NCBI RefSeq assembly: GCF_002298975.1
Contig: NZ_DBMV01000038.1
Span: forward strand, 1 to 64,000
DNA: 64,000 nt
From: Ralstonia sp. UBA689
Lineage (GTDB): Bacteria > Pseudomonadota > Gammaproteobacteria > Burkholderiales > Burkholderiaceae
Direction: 5' to 3'
Each line of letters begins with the position of its first letter. The stretch's first letter is position 1. This document shows, in pieces, positions 51,342 through 61,292 of this stretch. A program made the position numbers and the translations under genes. The notes under the pieces are model-generated. The model saw only the letters and a program-made list of their open reading frames with translations, had not been told where the DNA came from and ran no database searches.

Positions 51342-51831
51342 GTGATCGACAAGGCTGAACTCAAGACGCTGGCCACGCCGTCCGACCTGCACGCGTGGTG
51401 GGTCACGGCGGTCAACTTCGCACTGATTGCGGCGGCCTTTGCGCTGCCGGCGGTGTGGCCGCATCCGGTTGCGTGGGTCTTGGCCTCCGTCGTGCTGGCC
51501 GGGCGTGCACGTAGTCGCCGTGCCGGACCACCTCGCACGTGACCCGCGCCAGAACACAGGCACCACGCTGGCCGGGCCACTCGGGCGTCTGCTGATCGGG
51601 CCCAACCGGGTGAATTTCCACGTCGAGCACCATCTGGCCGCGAGCGTGCCGTCGTACCGGTTGCCGGCCCTGCACCGGCTGCTGGCCCGGCGCGGCTACT
51701 ACGCGCAGGCCCTCTGCATCGCATCGTCGTGCTTGGCGGTGATCCGCCGATGCACAGCAGCGCACGCCGCCGAAGCCGCAACCCCCGGCACCCGCGCCCG
51801 AGCACGCGGCATCCTGGACAATATGCGTTGA
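51342..51831 (+). pseudogene. Fatty-acid desaturase gene with internal deletion
   Basis: The first 55 or so codons from GTG at 51342 read MIDKAELKTLATPSDLHAWW, then VNFALIAAAFALPAVWPHPV, the start of a membrane desaturase. At about 51500 the frame shifts, and homology resumes with VHVVAVPDHLARDPRQNTGT, then RVNFHVEHHLAASVPSYRLP containing the last histidine box (HVEHH). The first two His boxes and several membrane helices are missing, so the gene is dead. It follows the FadJ-like gene by 30 bases. Confidence 0.75.
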
Positions 51832-52054
51832 CACCTTCTCCCGCCTGAAATAGGCAAACACTCCAAGTACACGGTCGCGCACTTATCACGCGTCCCAACA
51901 CTACGGCTAAGGCACACACAGCCCGTGCCGATATATATAGTGGGTGGGTGGCGTTGCCGACATCGCGGACAGTCCTGCGCGCCCAAAACGACTGGGCATA
52001 AGAAACGCTGGAGTTGGGGTGGTCTTGGAGCAATCGAATACCTCAGACAATACG

Positions 52055-54679
52055 ATGTTGCGGCGGCTGGGGGGCCTGCGGGGGCTCCTGTCGCCGCTGA
52101 ACCTTGGGGCGGTGGCATGTCTCGTTGCCATCTGGTCGTTCACGTCGTCTCAGCTCGGCAAGGAGCGGAACCGCCTGACCCACGACGCCGAAACCCGCAC
52201 GCAACTCGAAGCCCAGGCCTTTGGCGAATACTCGCTCGGTAGCGCACGGCGCCTGTCGGAATTCCTGCTCGACCTGCGCACCAGTTGGCTGGCCGGGCGC
52301 GAGGTGTTCAAGCGTGTCATCCACGAGCGGCAGGACGTGGTGCGCGACCTGACCTTCCAGGTGGCCGTCATCGACAAGGATGGGCTGCTGCTCTACTCCA
52401 GCATCGCGCCCGTCACCGAACGCGTCGACCTGAGCCAGCGCGAGCACTTCCGCGTGCACAAGGAGGCGGGCGGGCGCGACTCGCTGTTCATCAGCGACCC
52501 GGTGCAGGGCAAGGTCTCGAAGAAATGGTCGATCCAGTTCACGCGGCCGATCCTGGACGCCGGGCGGTTTGCGGGCGTCATGGTGGTTTCCGTCAGCCCA
52601 GAACAATTCGCGAGCTTTTCCAACTCGCTTGCCATCGGCAAGGATGGCGCCGCCACCATCATCAAGGAGTCCGGTCAGGTCATCGCGCGCGTGCCCAACC
52701 CGGACATGGGCATCGAGAAGCCACCGCGCGTGCGTCACTTCAACCAGGCGGGCTCACCGGAATCGGGCAGCTACCGTGTGATCTCGGGCACCGATGGCGT
52801 CGAGCGCATCGTGGGCTACCACCATGTGCCCGAGATCGGGCTTTACTTCCTGATTGGCGAATCGGTAGCGTCGGTCCTGGCGCCCTATCAGTCCTACCGC
52901 CAGACCGCGTTGGCCGAGGCTGTTGCCTCGACGCTGCTGATCGCGCTGCTATATCTCACGCTGCGCAGGTCCATCGCTGAACGCAAGCGGCACGTGGAGG
53001 ACATGCGCCTGGCCTCGCTCGTGTATGCCTCCAGCAGTGAAGCGATGATGGTGACGACGCTCGACGGCAACATCGTCGACGTCAACCCGGCCTTCACCGT
53101 CACGACCGGCTACACCACGCAGGAGCTCAAGGGGCAGTCCAGCGAGGTCATCCGCTCCGAGTGCAATGACGAAGCCGTGGTCGACGCCATGCGCGCAGCC
53201 GTCGCCGACAAGGGCACGTGGAGCGGCGAATACCTCATCCGCCGCAAGGACGGCAGCGAGTTTCCCGCGCTGCTTACCATCGATACGTTTGGCGGGCTGA
53301 CGGACGGCAAACCCCGTCGCGTCGCGCTCATCCATGACATGACCGAAAAGAAGCGCGCCGAAGAGGTCATCTGGCGACAGGCCAACTTCGACGCGCTCAC
53401 CGATCTGCCCAACCGGCACCTGTTCTACGACCGCCTGCGTCAGGAGATTGAGCGGGCCAGGCAGTCGTCCGCGCAACTGGCGCTGCTGTTCATCGATCTG
53501 GACCGCTTCAAGGAAGTCAACGACACGCTCGGCCACGACCATGGCGACGTGCTGCTCAAGGAGATCGCGCGCCGTATCTCGGCCGTCGTGCGCGGCACCG
53601 ACACGGTCGCGCGGCTGGGCGGCGACGAGTTCACCGTCATCCTGCCGAACCTGCCGGACCCTGGCGCGGCCGCGCCCATCATCCGCAGCCTGCTGGCGCG
53701 TATTGCGGCGCCGCTGCGGCTTGGCGAAGAAAGCGTTGAAGTATCGGCCAGCATCGGGTTGGCGCTGTACCCGCGCGACGCCGACAGCGCGGAGTCATTG
53801 CTGGTGCGCGCCGATCAGGCGATGTTCTCGGCCAAGAGCGCGGGGCGCAATCAATGGGCCGTCTTCACCCCCGCGCTGCAGCGCGCGGAACAGGAGCGTC
53901 TGCGCGTGACGAGCGACCTGCGCGTGGCGATCGAGCAAGGGCAACTCGCGGTGCACTACCAGCCGATCATCGACCTGCGCAGCGGCAAGGTGCGCAAGGC
54001 CGAGGCCCTGATCCGCTGGACGCATCCGCTGCGCGGCGAGATCGATCCGGCCGATTTCATTCCGGTGGCTGAAGAGACTGGCCTGATCGTCGAGATCGGC
54101 AACTGGGTCCTGCACGACGCGCTGAACCAGATCACACGCTGGCACGCCGTGCTCGACAGCGCGCTGCAGGTCTCGGTCAACAAGTCGCCGGTGGAGTTTC
54201 GTGCCAATCAAGCCGGCGACGAATCATGGTCCAAGGTCGTGGAGCGCCGTGGGATTCCGCCGCACAGCCTCGTGGTCGAGATCACCGAAGGCGCATTGAT
54301 AGAAGAGAGCATGGAAGTGGTCGAGCACCTCAACGATTTCCGGCGGGCCGGCATCGAGATTGCGCTCGACGACTTCGGCACGGGGTATTCGTCGCTGTCG
54401 TATCTCAAGCGCTTCGAGATCGACTACATCAAGATCGACAAATCGTTTGTACGCAGCCTGGCGCACGACCCGAAGGACATCGCCCTGTGCAGCGCCATCG
54501 TCAGCATGGCGCACGCGCTGCACATCAAGGTCATTGCCGAAGGCATCGAAACCGAGGAACAGAAGGCGATCCTGATGGCTGCGGGCTGCGACTACGGACA
54601 GGGCCACCTGTTCTGTCCTGCGGTGCCGCCGGAGGCGTTCGAAGCCTTTGCCCTCGAGAATCAGCTCGCAGAAACCTAA
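52055..54679 (+). CDS. Cyclic-di-GMP enzyme with CACHE-PAS-GGDEF-EAL domains
   Basis: An 874-residue (from the ATG at 52055) signalling protein. A membrane helix (LNLGAVACLVAIWSFTSSQL) precedes a periplasmic double-CACHE-like sensor (VAVIDKDGLLLYSSI, FISDPVQGKVSKKWSIQFTR). A second helix (ALAEAVASTLLIALLYLTLR), a PAS domain (MMVTTLDGNIVDVNPAFTVT), GGDEF at residues 522-526 (RLGGDEFTVILP) and EAL at 650-652 (KAEALIRWTHP; DDFGTGYSSLSYLKRF) follow. Both catalytic motifs look intact, so it could make or degrade cyclic di-GMP. The start is uncertain: TTG at 52024 and GTG at 51944 are in frame. It converges on wspR, with stop codons 6 bases apart. Confidence 0.92.
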   Translation: MLRRLGGLRGLLSPLNLGAVACLVAIWSFTSSQLGKERNRLTHDAETRTQLEAQAFGEYSLGSARRLSEFLLDLRTSWLAGREVFKRVIHERQDVVRDLTFQVAVIDKDGLLLYSSIAPVTERVDLSQREHFRVHKEAGGRDSLFISDPVQGKVSKKWSIQFTRPILDAGRFAGVMVVSVSPEQFASFSNSLAIGKDGAATIIKESGQVIARVPNPDMGIEKPPRVRHFNQAGSPESGSYRVISGTDGVERIVGYHHVPEIGLYFLIGESVASVLAPYQSYRQTALAEAVASTLLIALLYLTLRRSIAERKRHVEDMRLASLVYASSSEAMMVTTLDGNIVDVNPAFTVTTGYTTQELKGQSSEVIRSECNDEAVVDAMRAAVADKGTWSGEYLIRRKDGSEFPALLTIDTFGGLTDGKPRRVALIHDMTEKKRAEEVIWRQANFDALTDLPNRHLFYDRLRQEIERARQSSAQLALLFIDLDRFKEVNDTLGHDHGDVLLKEIARRISAVVRGTDTVARLGGDEFTVILPNLPDPGAAAPIIRSLLARIAAPLRLGEESVEVSASIGLALYPRDADSAESLLVRADQAMFSAKSAGRNQWAVFTPALQRAEQERLRVTSDLRVAIEQGQLAVHYQPIIDLRSGKVRKAEALIRWTHPLRGEIDPADFIPVAEETGLIVEIGNWVLHDALNQITRWHAVLDSALQVSVNKSPVEFRANQAGDESWSKVVERRGIPPHSLVVEITEGALIEESMEVVEHLNDFRRAGIEIALDDFGTGYSSLSYLKRFEIDYIKIDKSFVRSLAHDPKDIALCSAIVSMAHALHIKVIAEGIETEEQKAILMAAGCDYGQGHLFCPAVPPEAFEAFALENQLAET

Positions 54680-54685
54680 GAAGAC

Positions 54686-55777
54686 TTAAGCGCCCCGGCT
54701 GGCCCCCGCACCGACCACCGTCCGGTTCTTGCCCTCGTGCTTGGCCCGGTACAGCGCCAGGTCGGCCGCTTCGATCAGGGAGGTGGTCGGCATATCCGGC
54801 TGCGGCGCCAGCACCGCGCCCCCGATGCTGGCCGTCACGTGGGCAGCCGTGGGCGAATGCGCATGCGGCACCTGCAGCGCTTCGATGGCACTGCGAATCT
54901 TCTCTGCCAGCACCTTCAGCCCCTCGGGGCTGGTGCCGGGCAGCACCACGGCAAACTCCTCGCCGCCAAAGCGCGCTGCCAGGTCGCCTGGCCGGCCCAG
55001 GCACCCCTCGACCGTGCTGCCGATGCGCTTCAGGACCTCGTCACCGGCCACGTGGCCGTAGTTGTCGTTGTAGAGCTTGAAGTTGTCGACGTCGATCATC
55101 AGGAGCGACAGCGTCGTACCCTCTCGCGCGCCGCGCCGCCATTCAGCGTTCAGGTATTCGTCGAGATAGCGGCGGTTGGCCAGGCCCGTCAGGCCATCGG
55201 AGTTGGTCAGGCGGCGCAGCTCCAGGTTGGCCTCCAGCAACTGCTGCTGCGACTGGCGCAGCGCGCGGTAAGCCGCGTCGCGCTGCAGCAGGTTGACATA
55301 GGAGCGCGAGTGGTAGCGGATGCGCGCCAGCAGCTCGATGCGGTCCGGCAGCTTGACGAGGTAGTCGTTGGCCCCGGCGGCAAAGGCGGCGCTCTTGATG
55401 ACGGGCTCCTCCTTGGTCGACAGCACGATGATGGGCACGTCGCGCAGCACCGGGTTGGCGCGATAGTCACGCACCAGCGTCAGGCCGTCGGTGCCCGGCA
55501 TCACGAGGTCTTGCAGGATGACGGTCGGGCGCGTCTGGATGGCGGCGACCATCGCCTCGTCGGAGCGCGCGCAGTAGTGAAAGTCGATGCGCTCCTCGCT
55601 GGCCAGCGCCTGACGCACGGCCTCGGCCACGATGGCCTGGTCGTCCACCAGCAGCACCATCACGGGTACGTCAGCAGCGGCCGGCGTGCGCAGCAGGGCG
55701 CGCGCGGCTTCCAGTGCAGCTTCAGCGACGAGTGAAGGCTTGTCGTCGTCAGGTATCTCGGGCGGTTGGTTGGTCAT
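54686..55777 (-). CDS. wspR: Response regulator diguanylate cyclase WspR
   Basis: A 363-residue output of the Wsp system. The receiver domain has the phospho-acceptor Asp90 (VILQDLVMPGTDG). A helical linker follows, then the GGDEF domain with GGEEF at 271-275 and an intact inhibitory RxxD (Arg262-Asp265) before it. On phosphorylation by WspE it makes cyclic di-GMP and promotes biofilm. It is the last gene of the leftward wsp operon, 30 bases after wspF. Confidence 0.95.
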   Translation of the reverse strand: MTNQPPEIPDDDKPSLVAEAALEAARALLRTPAAADVPVMVLLVDDQAIVAEAVRQALASEERIDFHYCARSDEAMVAAIQTRPTVILQDLVMPGTDGLTLVRDYRANPVLRDVPIIVLSTKEEPVIKSAAFAAGANDYLVKLPDRIELLARIRYHSRSYVNLLQRDAAYRALRQSQQQLLEANLELRRLTNSDGLTGLANRRYLDEYLNAEWRRGAREGTTLSLLMIDVDNFKLYNDNYGHVAGDEVLKRIGSTVEGCLGRPGDLAARFGGEEFAVVLPGTSPEGLKVLAEKIRSAIEALQVPHAHSPTAAHVTASIGGAVLAPQPDMPTTSLIEAADLALYRAKHEGKNRTVVGAGASRGA

Positions 55778-55807
55778 GACGCTCCCCGTTTTGTGGTGAT
55801 GTTGTGG

Positions 55808-56833
55808 TTATGTCTGTTGACGCGGGCTCGTACGTACGAGCGCCATCAATTCGTCGGCAATGCGGTCCAGCGGCAGGATGGCGCGCGCCGCGTCCAGCGC
55901 CGCAGCAGCCTTGGGCATGCCATATACCGCGCTGGTCGCATGGTCCTGCGCGATGGTGTGATAGCCCTTGGCGCGCATCGCCTTCAGGCCGATGGCGCCG
56001 TCGCGTCCCATGCCGGTCAGCAGCACGCCGATGGCCGGCCCCTGCCAGTGCTCGACCACGCTGTGAAAGAACACGTCCACCGAGGGCCGGTACGGCGTGC
56101 TTGCAGGCTCGCGCGTATAGCCGAACGCGCCACCAGGCAGCACGTGCATGTGGTCGTTGGTTGCCGCCAGCAGCACTTCGCCGGCACGCGGGCGATCGCC
56201 CTCCACGGCCACGCGCACCTTGAGCGCGGTCTGGCCGTCCAGCCATTCGGCCATGCCGGCCGCGAAAGCCTGGTCGACGTGCTGGACCACGGCAATACCG
56301 GCAGCAAACTCCGGCGGCAGCTTGCCCAGTACCGTGGCCAGCGCGGTCGGACCGCCGGCAGATGCACCGATGGCCACCAGCGGCACGGCGCTGTCACGCA
56401 CCGGCGTGCTCTCGCGCGGCTTGTGCGCGACGGGCTTTTCCAGCAAGCGGCCGATCTGGTCGATCTTGGTCAGCAGCGGGTGGTTGCAGTCGGTATCGGT
56501 GCCGGTGCCAAGCGTGGGTGTGTCAACGGCATCGAGCGCGCCCGCACCCATCGCCTCGTACACGCGCCAGGCGTTGGCGCCCACGCTGCCGGTCACCACC
56601 AGGATGGCGCACGGGTTGCGCGAAGCCATGATGCGGCGGGTCGCCTCCACGCCGTCAAAGCGCGGCATGATCAGGTCCATCAGCACCACGTCGGGCGGCT
56701 GCGCGGCGCAGAAGTCCACCGCCTGCGCTCCATCGGTCGCCACCCACAGCACACGGTGCTCAGGACGGCGTGCAATGGTGCGGCGCATGGCTTCCACCGC
56801 CAGCGGCATATCGTTGACGATGCCGATGTTCAT
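55808..56833 (-). CDS. wspF: CheB-like methylesterase WspF
   Basis: A 341-residue protein: receiver domain with Asp53 (VVLMDLIMPRFDG) and a methylesterase domain with the catalytic triad Ser158 (AIGASAGGPT), His185 (VVQHVDQAF) and Asp278 (LLTGMGRDGA). It demethylates WspA and turns the system down; loss of WspF in pseudomonads gives wrinkly biofilm colonies. The start overlaps the end of wspE by 4 bases. Confidence 0.95.
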   Translation of the reverse strand: MNIGIVNDMPLAVEAMRRTIARRPEHRVLWVATDGAQAVDFCAAQPPDVVLMDLIMPRFDGVEATRRIMASRNPCAILVVTGSVGANAWRVYEAMGAGALDAVDTPTLGTGTDTDCNHPLLTKIDQIGRLLEKPVAHKPRESTPVRDSAVPLVAIGASAGGPTALATVLGKLPPEFAAGIAVVQHVDQAFAAGMAEWLDGQTALKVRVAVEGDRPRAGEVLLAATNDHMHVLPGGAFGYTREPASTPYRPSVDVFFHSVVEHWQGPAIGVLLTGMGRDGAIGLKAMRAKGYHTIAQDHATSAVYGMPKAAAALDAARAILPLDRIADELMALVRTSPRQQT

Positions 56834-59193
56834 GTCCGCGCTTCTCCAATCAGATCGCGCACCGCGTCGAGCAGCGCTTCATCGTGGAAACTGCCCTTGG
56901 CGAGGTAGTAGTCGGCACCGGCTTCCAGGCCACGCCGACGGTCTTCCTCCCGATCCTTATAAGACACGACCATCACCGGCAGCGACCTGAGCACCGCATC
57001 GCGCTTGATGAGCGTGACCAGCTCGATACCGTCCATGCGCGGCATGTCGATGTCGGTGACGACGAGATCGAACTCCGCGCCACGCAAGGCGTTCCAGCCG
57101 TCCATGCCGTCCACCGCCACGGTGACGGCGTAACCGCGTTTCTCCAGCAGCTTGCGCTCCAGTTCCCGCACGGTGAGCGAGTCGTCCACCACCAGCACGT
57201 GCTTCTGGTGCTGCACGGCCGCGCCCTGGCCGCGCTGCACCTTGTCGAGCTGGCCACCGCGCACGAGCTTGTCGACCGAGCGCAGCAGATCGTCCACATC
57301 GACGATCAGCACCACGTCGCCGTTCTCCATGAGCGCGCCGGCGGCAATGTCGCGCACCTTGCCCAGGCGCGCGTCCAGCGGCTGCACGACCAGCATGCGC
57401 TCGCCCAGGAAGCGGTCGACGGCAATGCCGTAGGTGTCCGGATCATCGCCGATGACGACCACCGGCACGCTCTCGCGCGCCGCGCCCGGCGGCTGGGTAC
57501 TCAACAACTGATGCGCCGTCACCAGACCCACAGGCCGGCCCTCGAACGCGAAGTGCTGCTGCCCTTCGAGCATGTCGATTCCGGTGCGGTCGAGCTCCAG
57601 CGTGCGCCGCACGTAGGCCAGCGGAAACGCATACGCCTCGCCGCCCACATCCACCAGCAGGCTGCGGATGACCGACAGCGTGAGCGGCAACTGCAGCACG
57701 AAGCGCGTGCCGCGGCCGGACTCGGTATGAATGCGCACCGTGCCACGCACGGCCTTGACCATCTCGTGCACGGCATCGAGCCCCACCCCACGGCCCGACA
57801 GATCGGTCACCTGCTCGCGCATCGAGAAGCCCGGCAGCAGCAGGAAGTCGAGTAGTTCATGGTCGGAAAGGCGGCTGGCCGTGTCGGCATCCGACAGCCC
57901 GCGCCGCACCACCGCTGCGCGCACGGCTTCCAGATCGATGCCCGCGCCGTCGTCGGCCACCGTAATCAGCAGCTTGCCGGCGCTGTGGCGTGCCTCCAGC
58001 GTGACGCTGGCCTCGGCCGGCTTGCCCTGTGCCTCACGCGCCTCGGGCGCTTCCACACCGTGGTCGATGGCGTTGCGCAGCAGGTGGCCCAGCGGCGCGT
58101 CGAGCATGTCGAGGATGTCGCGGTCAACCTGCGTGGCCTCGCCAACGATTGCAAAACGCACACGCTTGCCCAGCGAGCGCGCCAGGTCACGCACCACACG
58201 CGGGTAGGCGTGCGTGGCATCACCAAACGGGCGCATGCGGCATTGCAGGGCCTCGTCATAAAGCTGCTGGGCGAGGTTGGTGCTGCGGCGGTCGAAGCGG
58301 TCCAGCTCGTCGATGTGCTCGCCCAGCGTCTGCTGCATCTGGCCGAGCATCTGGCGCACGTCGTTGAGCGCGGCGTACATGTCGGCGTCGGCATGCGGGT
58401 CGAGCCGCTCGACCAGCGTTTCGTAAAAGGCATCGAGCGCCAGCGTGGCCGTGCGGTGGCTGCGCTTGACGCGCAGCATCGACTCGCCGAACGGCTTGAG
58501 CCAACGCGATTCCACCAACGATTCCCCCGACAAGCTCAACAGGCGATCAAGGTTGTCGGCGCGCACGCGCAGCATGCGGTGCGGATCGCGCGTGGCGCCG
58601 ATGGGCGCGCGATGCGGCACCGGAGCAATGGGTTCGGGTTGCGGTTCCGGCGCTACAGCCAAGGTCGGGGCCGATGCCGGAACCGGCGCTGACAGCGCCG
58701 CCACCTCGGCATTCAGCAAGGCCATGGCCGCCTTCAGCGTTGCATCTTCGGCGGCGGGCTCCGGGTCGACAAACATGGTCGCCACCGGCGCAGCCACGGC
58801 GGCACCGGGCGCGGAGAAAGCGGCCAGCACCGCGTCGATCTCGCCACGCGGCACGAGCCCTGCGGCGTCCGGCTGGCCAACACGCAGCAGCAGGTCAGTC
58901 CCGCGCAGCAGCACGTCGACGTGCGCGGCGGTCAGCAGCAGTTCGCCGCGCTGGGCGGCCACGAACCACTCTTCCATGCGGTGCGCAACGTCCACGCCAT
59001 CCTGCAGGCCGATGATGCGCGCCGCGCCCTTGAGCGAATGGGCCGCGCGCATGCAGGCTTCCAGTGCGGCGGCATCGGTGGGCGTACGCTCCAGCGTCAG
59101 CAGGCCGGTCGACAACACGCGCGTCTGCGTCTGCGCCTCTTCGTGGAACAGCGCGAGCAGCGATTGGCGGCCCAGGTCGTCACCCGTGCTCAT
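56830..59193 (-). CDS. wspE: Hybrid chemosensory histidine kinase WspE
   Basis: A 787-residue CheA-like kinase fused to a receiver. The Hpt domain has His52 (AAHSLKGAARIIG). After a linker come the ATPase (NAIDHGVEAPEAREAQGKP; DDGAGIDLEAV; SGRGVGLDAVHEMVKAVRGT) and a CheW-like regulatory domain. The C-terminal receiver has FDLVVTDIDMPRMDGIEL. It phosphorylates WspR and WspF. The ATG at 59193 overlaps the wspD stop; an upstream in-frame extension lacks support. Confidence 0.95.
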   Translation of the reverse strand: MSTGDDLGRQSLLALFHEEAQTQTRVLSTGLLTLERTPTDAAALEACMRAAHSLKGAARIIGLQDGVDVAHRMEEWFVAAQRGELLLTAAHVDVLLRGTDLLLRVGQPDAAGLVPRGEIDAVLAAFSAPGAAVAAPVATMFVDPEPAAEDATLKAAMALLNAEVAALSAPVPASAPTLAVAPEPQPEPIAPVPHRAPIGATRDPHRMLRVRADNLDRLLSLSGESLVESRWLKPFGESMLRVKRSHRTATLALDAFYETLVERLDPHADADMYAALNDVRQMLGQMQQTLGEHIDELDRFDRRSTNLAQQLYDEALQCRMRPFGDATHAYPRVVRDLARSLGKRVRFAIVGEATQVDRDILDMLDAPLGHLLRNAIDHGVEAPEAREAQGKPAEASVTLEARHSAGKLLITVADDGAGIDLEAVRAAVVRRGLSDADTASRLSDHELLDFLLLPGFSMREQVTDLSGRGVGLDAVHEMVKAVRGTVRIHTESGRGTRFVLQLPLTLSVIRSLLVDVGGEAYAFPLAYVRRTLELDRTGIDMLEGQQHFAFEGRPVGLVTAHQLLSTQPPGAARESVPVVVIGDDPDTYGIAVDRFLGERMLVVQPLDARLGKVRDIAAGALMENGDVVLIVDVDDLLRSVDKLVRGGQLDKVQRGQGAAVQHQKHVLVVDDSLTVRELERKLLEKRGYAVTVAVDGMDGWNALRGAEFDLVVTDIDMPRMDGIELVTLIKRDAVLRSLPVMVVSYKDREEDRRRGLEAGADYYLAKGSFHDEALLDAVRDLIGEART

Positions 59194-59894
59194 CGCAGGC
59201 TCCGGGCAATCGAATCGAAGACACGGTCGGCATCGAGCAAGCCGATGGTGGTCTCCCGCCACGGCAGCACACCACGCGCGTGCGCGGTAGCCGCGTAGGT
59301 CAGCGTGGACGGCACCGGCAGCAGGGCGGACGCCGGAAAGCGCAGCACGCCCTCCACCTCGTCCACCGGGAAGGCCGCTGGCTCATCGCGGTGCGCGGCT
59401 ACCAGCAGGCGCACGTAGCCATGGCGGACGCCGTGCTTGCCGCCGCCCGAGCGGTCGAGCTTCAGCAGCTCGCCAAGCGATACGGCCACCGTCAACGCGC
59501 CACGAATGTTGACGAGCCCCAGCACTACCCGGTTGCGCCGGTGCGGCAGCGAATGGATGGCACGCGGCGTGTCGATCTGCCGCAACGCGGTGGCAGGCAG
59601 CGCCAGCCATTCGTCGGCAATGCGGAAGACGAGCACGGCCAGCTCCGTGCCGGCGTGCTCCTGCGCGCGCAGCGGCGTGGCCGTGCGGTGGACCTGTGCG
59701 GCAGCCTCCAGATCGGCCTGGTCCAGCGCGCGATCCAGCAGCGCGGCGGCGCCTTGCTCGTAGACGGGGCAGTTCAGGCAGCGCGTGTAATTGGGCAGGC
59801 GCGGGCAGGACTGATCTCCCCGCGTGCCGATGCGGTTCCAGCAGTCGTCGACGAGCGTGATCACGCCCGCGTGGTCATGGACGGCGTGCCCCAT
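59190..59894 (-). CDS. wspD: CheW-like coupling protein WspD
   Basis: A 234-residue CheW-type protein with an N-terminal extension containing cysteines (CPRLPNYTRCLNCPVYEQGA). The CheW fold then reads LAVLVFRIADEWLALPATAL, HRRNRVVLGLVNIRGALTVA and FPVDEVEGVLRFPAS. It couples WspA to WspE. It overlaps wspC by about 20 bases and wspE by 4, in the fixed order of the operon. Confidence 0.93.
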   Translation of the reverse strand: MGHAVHDHAGVITLVDDCWNRIGTRGDQSCPRLPNYTRCLNCPVYEQGAAALLDRALDQADLEAAAQVHRTATPLRAQEHAGTELAVLVFRIADEWLALPATALRQIDTPRAIHSLPHRRNRVVLGLVNIRGALTVAVSLGELLKLDRSGGGKHGVRHGYVRLLVAAHRDEPAAFPVDEVEGVLRFPASALLPVPSTLTYAATAHARGVLPWRETTIGLLDADRVFDSIARSLR

Positions 59895-61287
59895 GCGTTC
59901 CTCGTGTGTGCTCCGGTGTGTCGGATGGTGCTGGCCGCGCCCTGCCCTGGCGGGCCATCGCCCGCTCCGCGCGCAGCATGAGCTGGCGCGCGCCCACCGT
60001 ATCGCCGGCCACGTCGAGCAGCGCGGCCAGGTGGGTCAGGGCTTCGTAATGCGTCGGCTCCAGGTACAGCGTCTTGCGGTAGAAATCGCCGGCATCGGTG
60101 TGCCGGCCGCGCGCGTCGGCAATCAGGCCGAGCAGGTAGAACGTATCCGCCTCGGGCGCGCGCAGGTTGGCGATCTCCAGCGCCACGCGCTCGGCTTCGT
60201 CAAAGTAGCCGGCGTCGGCCAGGCGGCGCGCGTCCGCCAGATCGGGCAATACGGCGGACTCGGACGAGGCGATCAACGGCGCGGGCTTGATCAGCGGGCG
60301 TGCCGCGCCAGCGGGTGCGAGCTTCGGTGCGGGCATACGCGCGGCAACCGGGCGGGCCGGCACAGTGGGCAGCGTAACGCCGGGTAGCCCCATCAGCGCA
60401 TCGCCGGTCGGCTCCGGGGGCAACGGCAGGCGAAACGGCAACGCCGTCCGCACGGTCGCGTCGCCCGCTGGCGTGCGCTGGAAGGCAAAGGCCAGCGGAA
60501 TGCGCGCGGAGCTCATCGCGTGGCGCATCATCAGGCCGGTCTCGGCCGGGCCGACAAAGATCATGCCGTCCTCCGCCAATTGCGCATCGAGCCGGCGGAT
60601 GGCCTGGTCTTGCGCGTCGCGGTGGAAGTAGATCAGCACGTTGCGGCAGAAGATGAAGTCGTAAGGGGCGTCGTCGGCCGCTGCGTCGAACAGGTTGGCC
60701 TGGGTGAAGCGCACGGCCTCGCGCACGGCCTCGTGCAATTGCCAGCCGCCCTCGGTCTCGGTGAAATGCCGCTCACGGAAAGCCAGCGGGTGTCCGCGAA
60801 AGGCATTGCGCCCGTATGTCGCGCGCTTGGCGAGTTCGATGGCGCGCGCGCTGATGTCGATGGCGTCGATGGTGAAGCGTGCCGGGTCGATACCCGCGTC
60901 GAGCAACGCCATGGCCGCCGAATACGGCTCCTCGCCGGTGGAGCACGGCAGGCTGAGGATACGCAGCACGCGCTTCGGCTCACGCGCGAGCCTCTCGCCA
61001 GCCAGGCGCGCGAGCGTGACGAAGGCCTCGCGATCGCGAAAGAACCAGGTCTCGGGCACCACCAGTGCTTCGATCAGCGCCTGGCGCTCTTCGGGCGAGG
61101 TATTCAGGCGTAGCCAGTACGCATCGAGCGACGCCGCATCCGGCAGAGTCTGCGCGCCTTGCGTGGCAAGCATCGTGCGCGTGCGATCCAGCACGACGCG
61201 CTCCAGCGTATTGGCGCCGAGCGAAGGCGCATCGATGCCGGTCTCGTGCGAGAGCCAGGCTTCGAAGCGCGGGTCCACTGCCACCAT
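59875..61287 (-). CDS. wspC: CheR-like methyltransferase with TPRs, WspC
   Basis: A 470-residue SAM-dependent methyltransferase that methylates glutamates of WspA. The ATG at 61287 (MVAVDPRFEAWLSHETGID) begins the domain just after the wspB stop; the frame open further upstream runs antisense through wspB. Motifs are PETWFFRDREAFVTLARLAG, RILSLPCSTGEEPYSAAMAL (SAM-binding) and YDFIFCRNVLIYFHRD. A Pro/Ala-rich linker leads to tetratricopeptide-like helices near the end (ADTFYLLGLIADARGRHTDA). Confidence 0.94.
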   Translation of the reverse strand: MVAVDPRFEAWLSHETGIDAPSLGANTLERVVLDRTRTMLATQGAQTLPDAASLDAYWLRLNTSPEERQALIEALVVPETWFFRDREAFVTLARLAGERLAREPKRVLRILSLPCSTGEEPYSAAMALLDAGIDPARFTIDAIDISARAIELAKRATYGRNAFRGHPLAFRERHFTETEGGWQLHEAVREAVRFTQANLFDAAADDAPYDFIFCRNVLIYFHRDAQDQAIRRLDAQLAEDGMIFVGPAETGLMMRHAMSSARIPLAFAFQRTPAGDATVRTALPFRLPLPPEPTGDALMGLPGVTLPTVPARPVAARMPAPKLAPAGAARPLIKPAPLIASSESAVLPDLADARRLADAGYFDEAERVALEIANLRAPEADTFYLLGLIADARGRHTDAGDFYRKTLYLEPTHYEALTHLAALLDVAGDTVGARQLMLRAERAMARQGRARPAPSDTPEHTRGTHGARRP

Positions 61288-61292
61288 GATGA

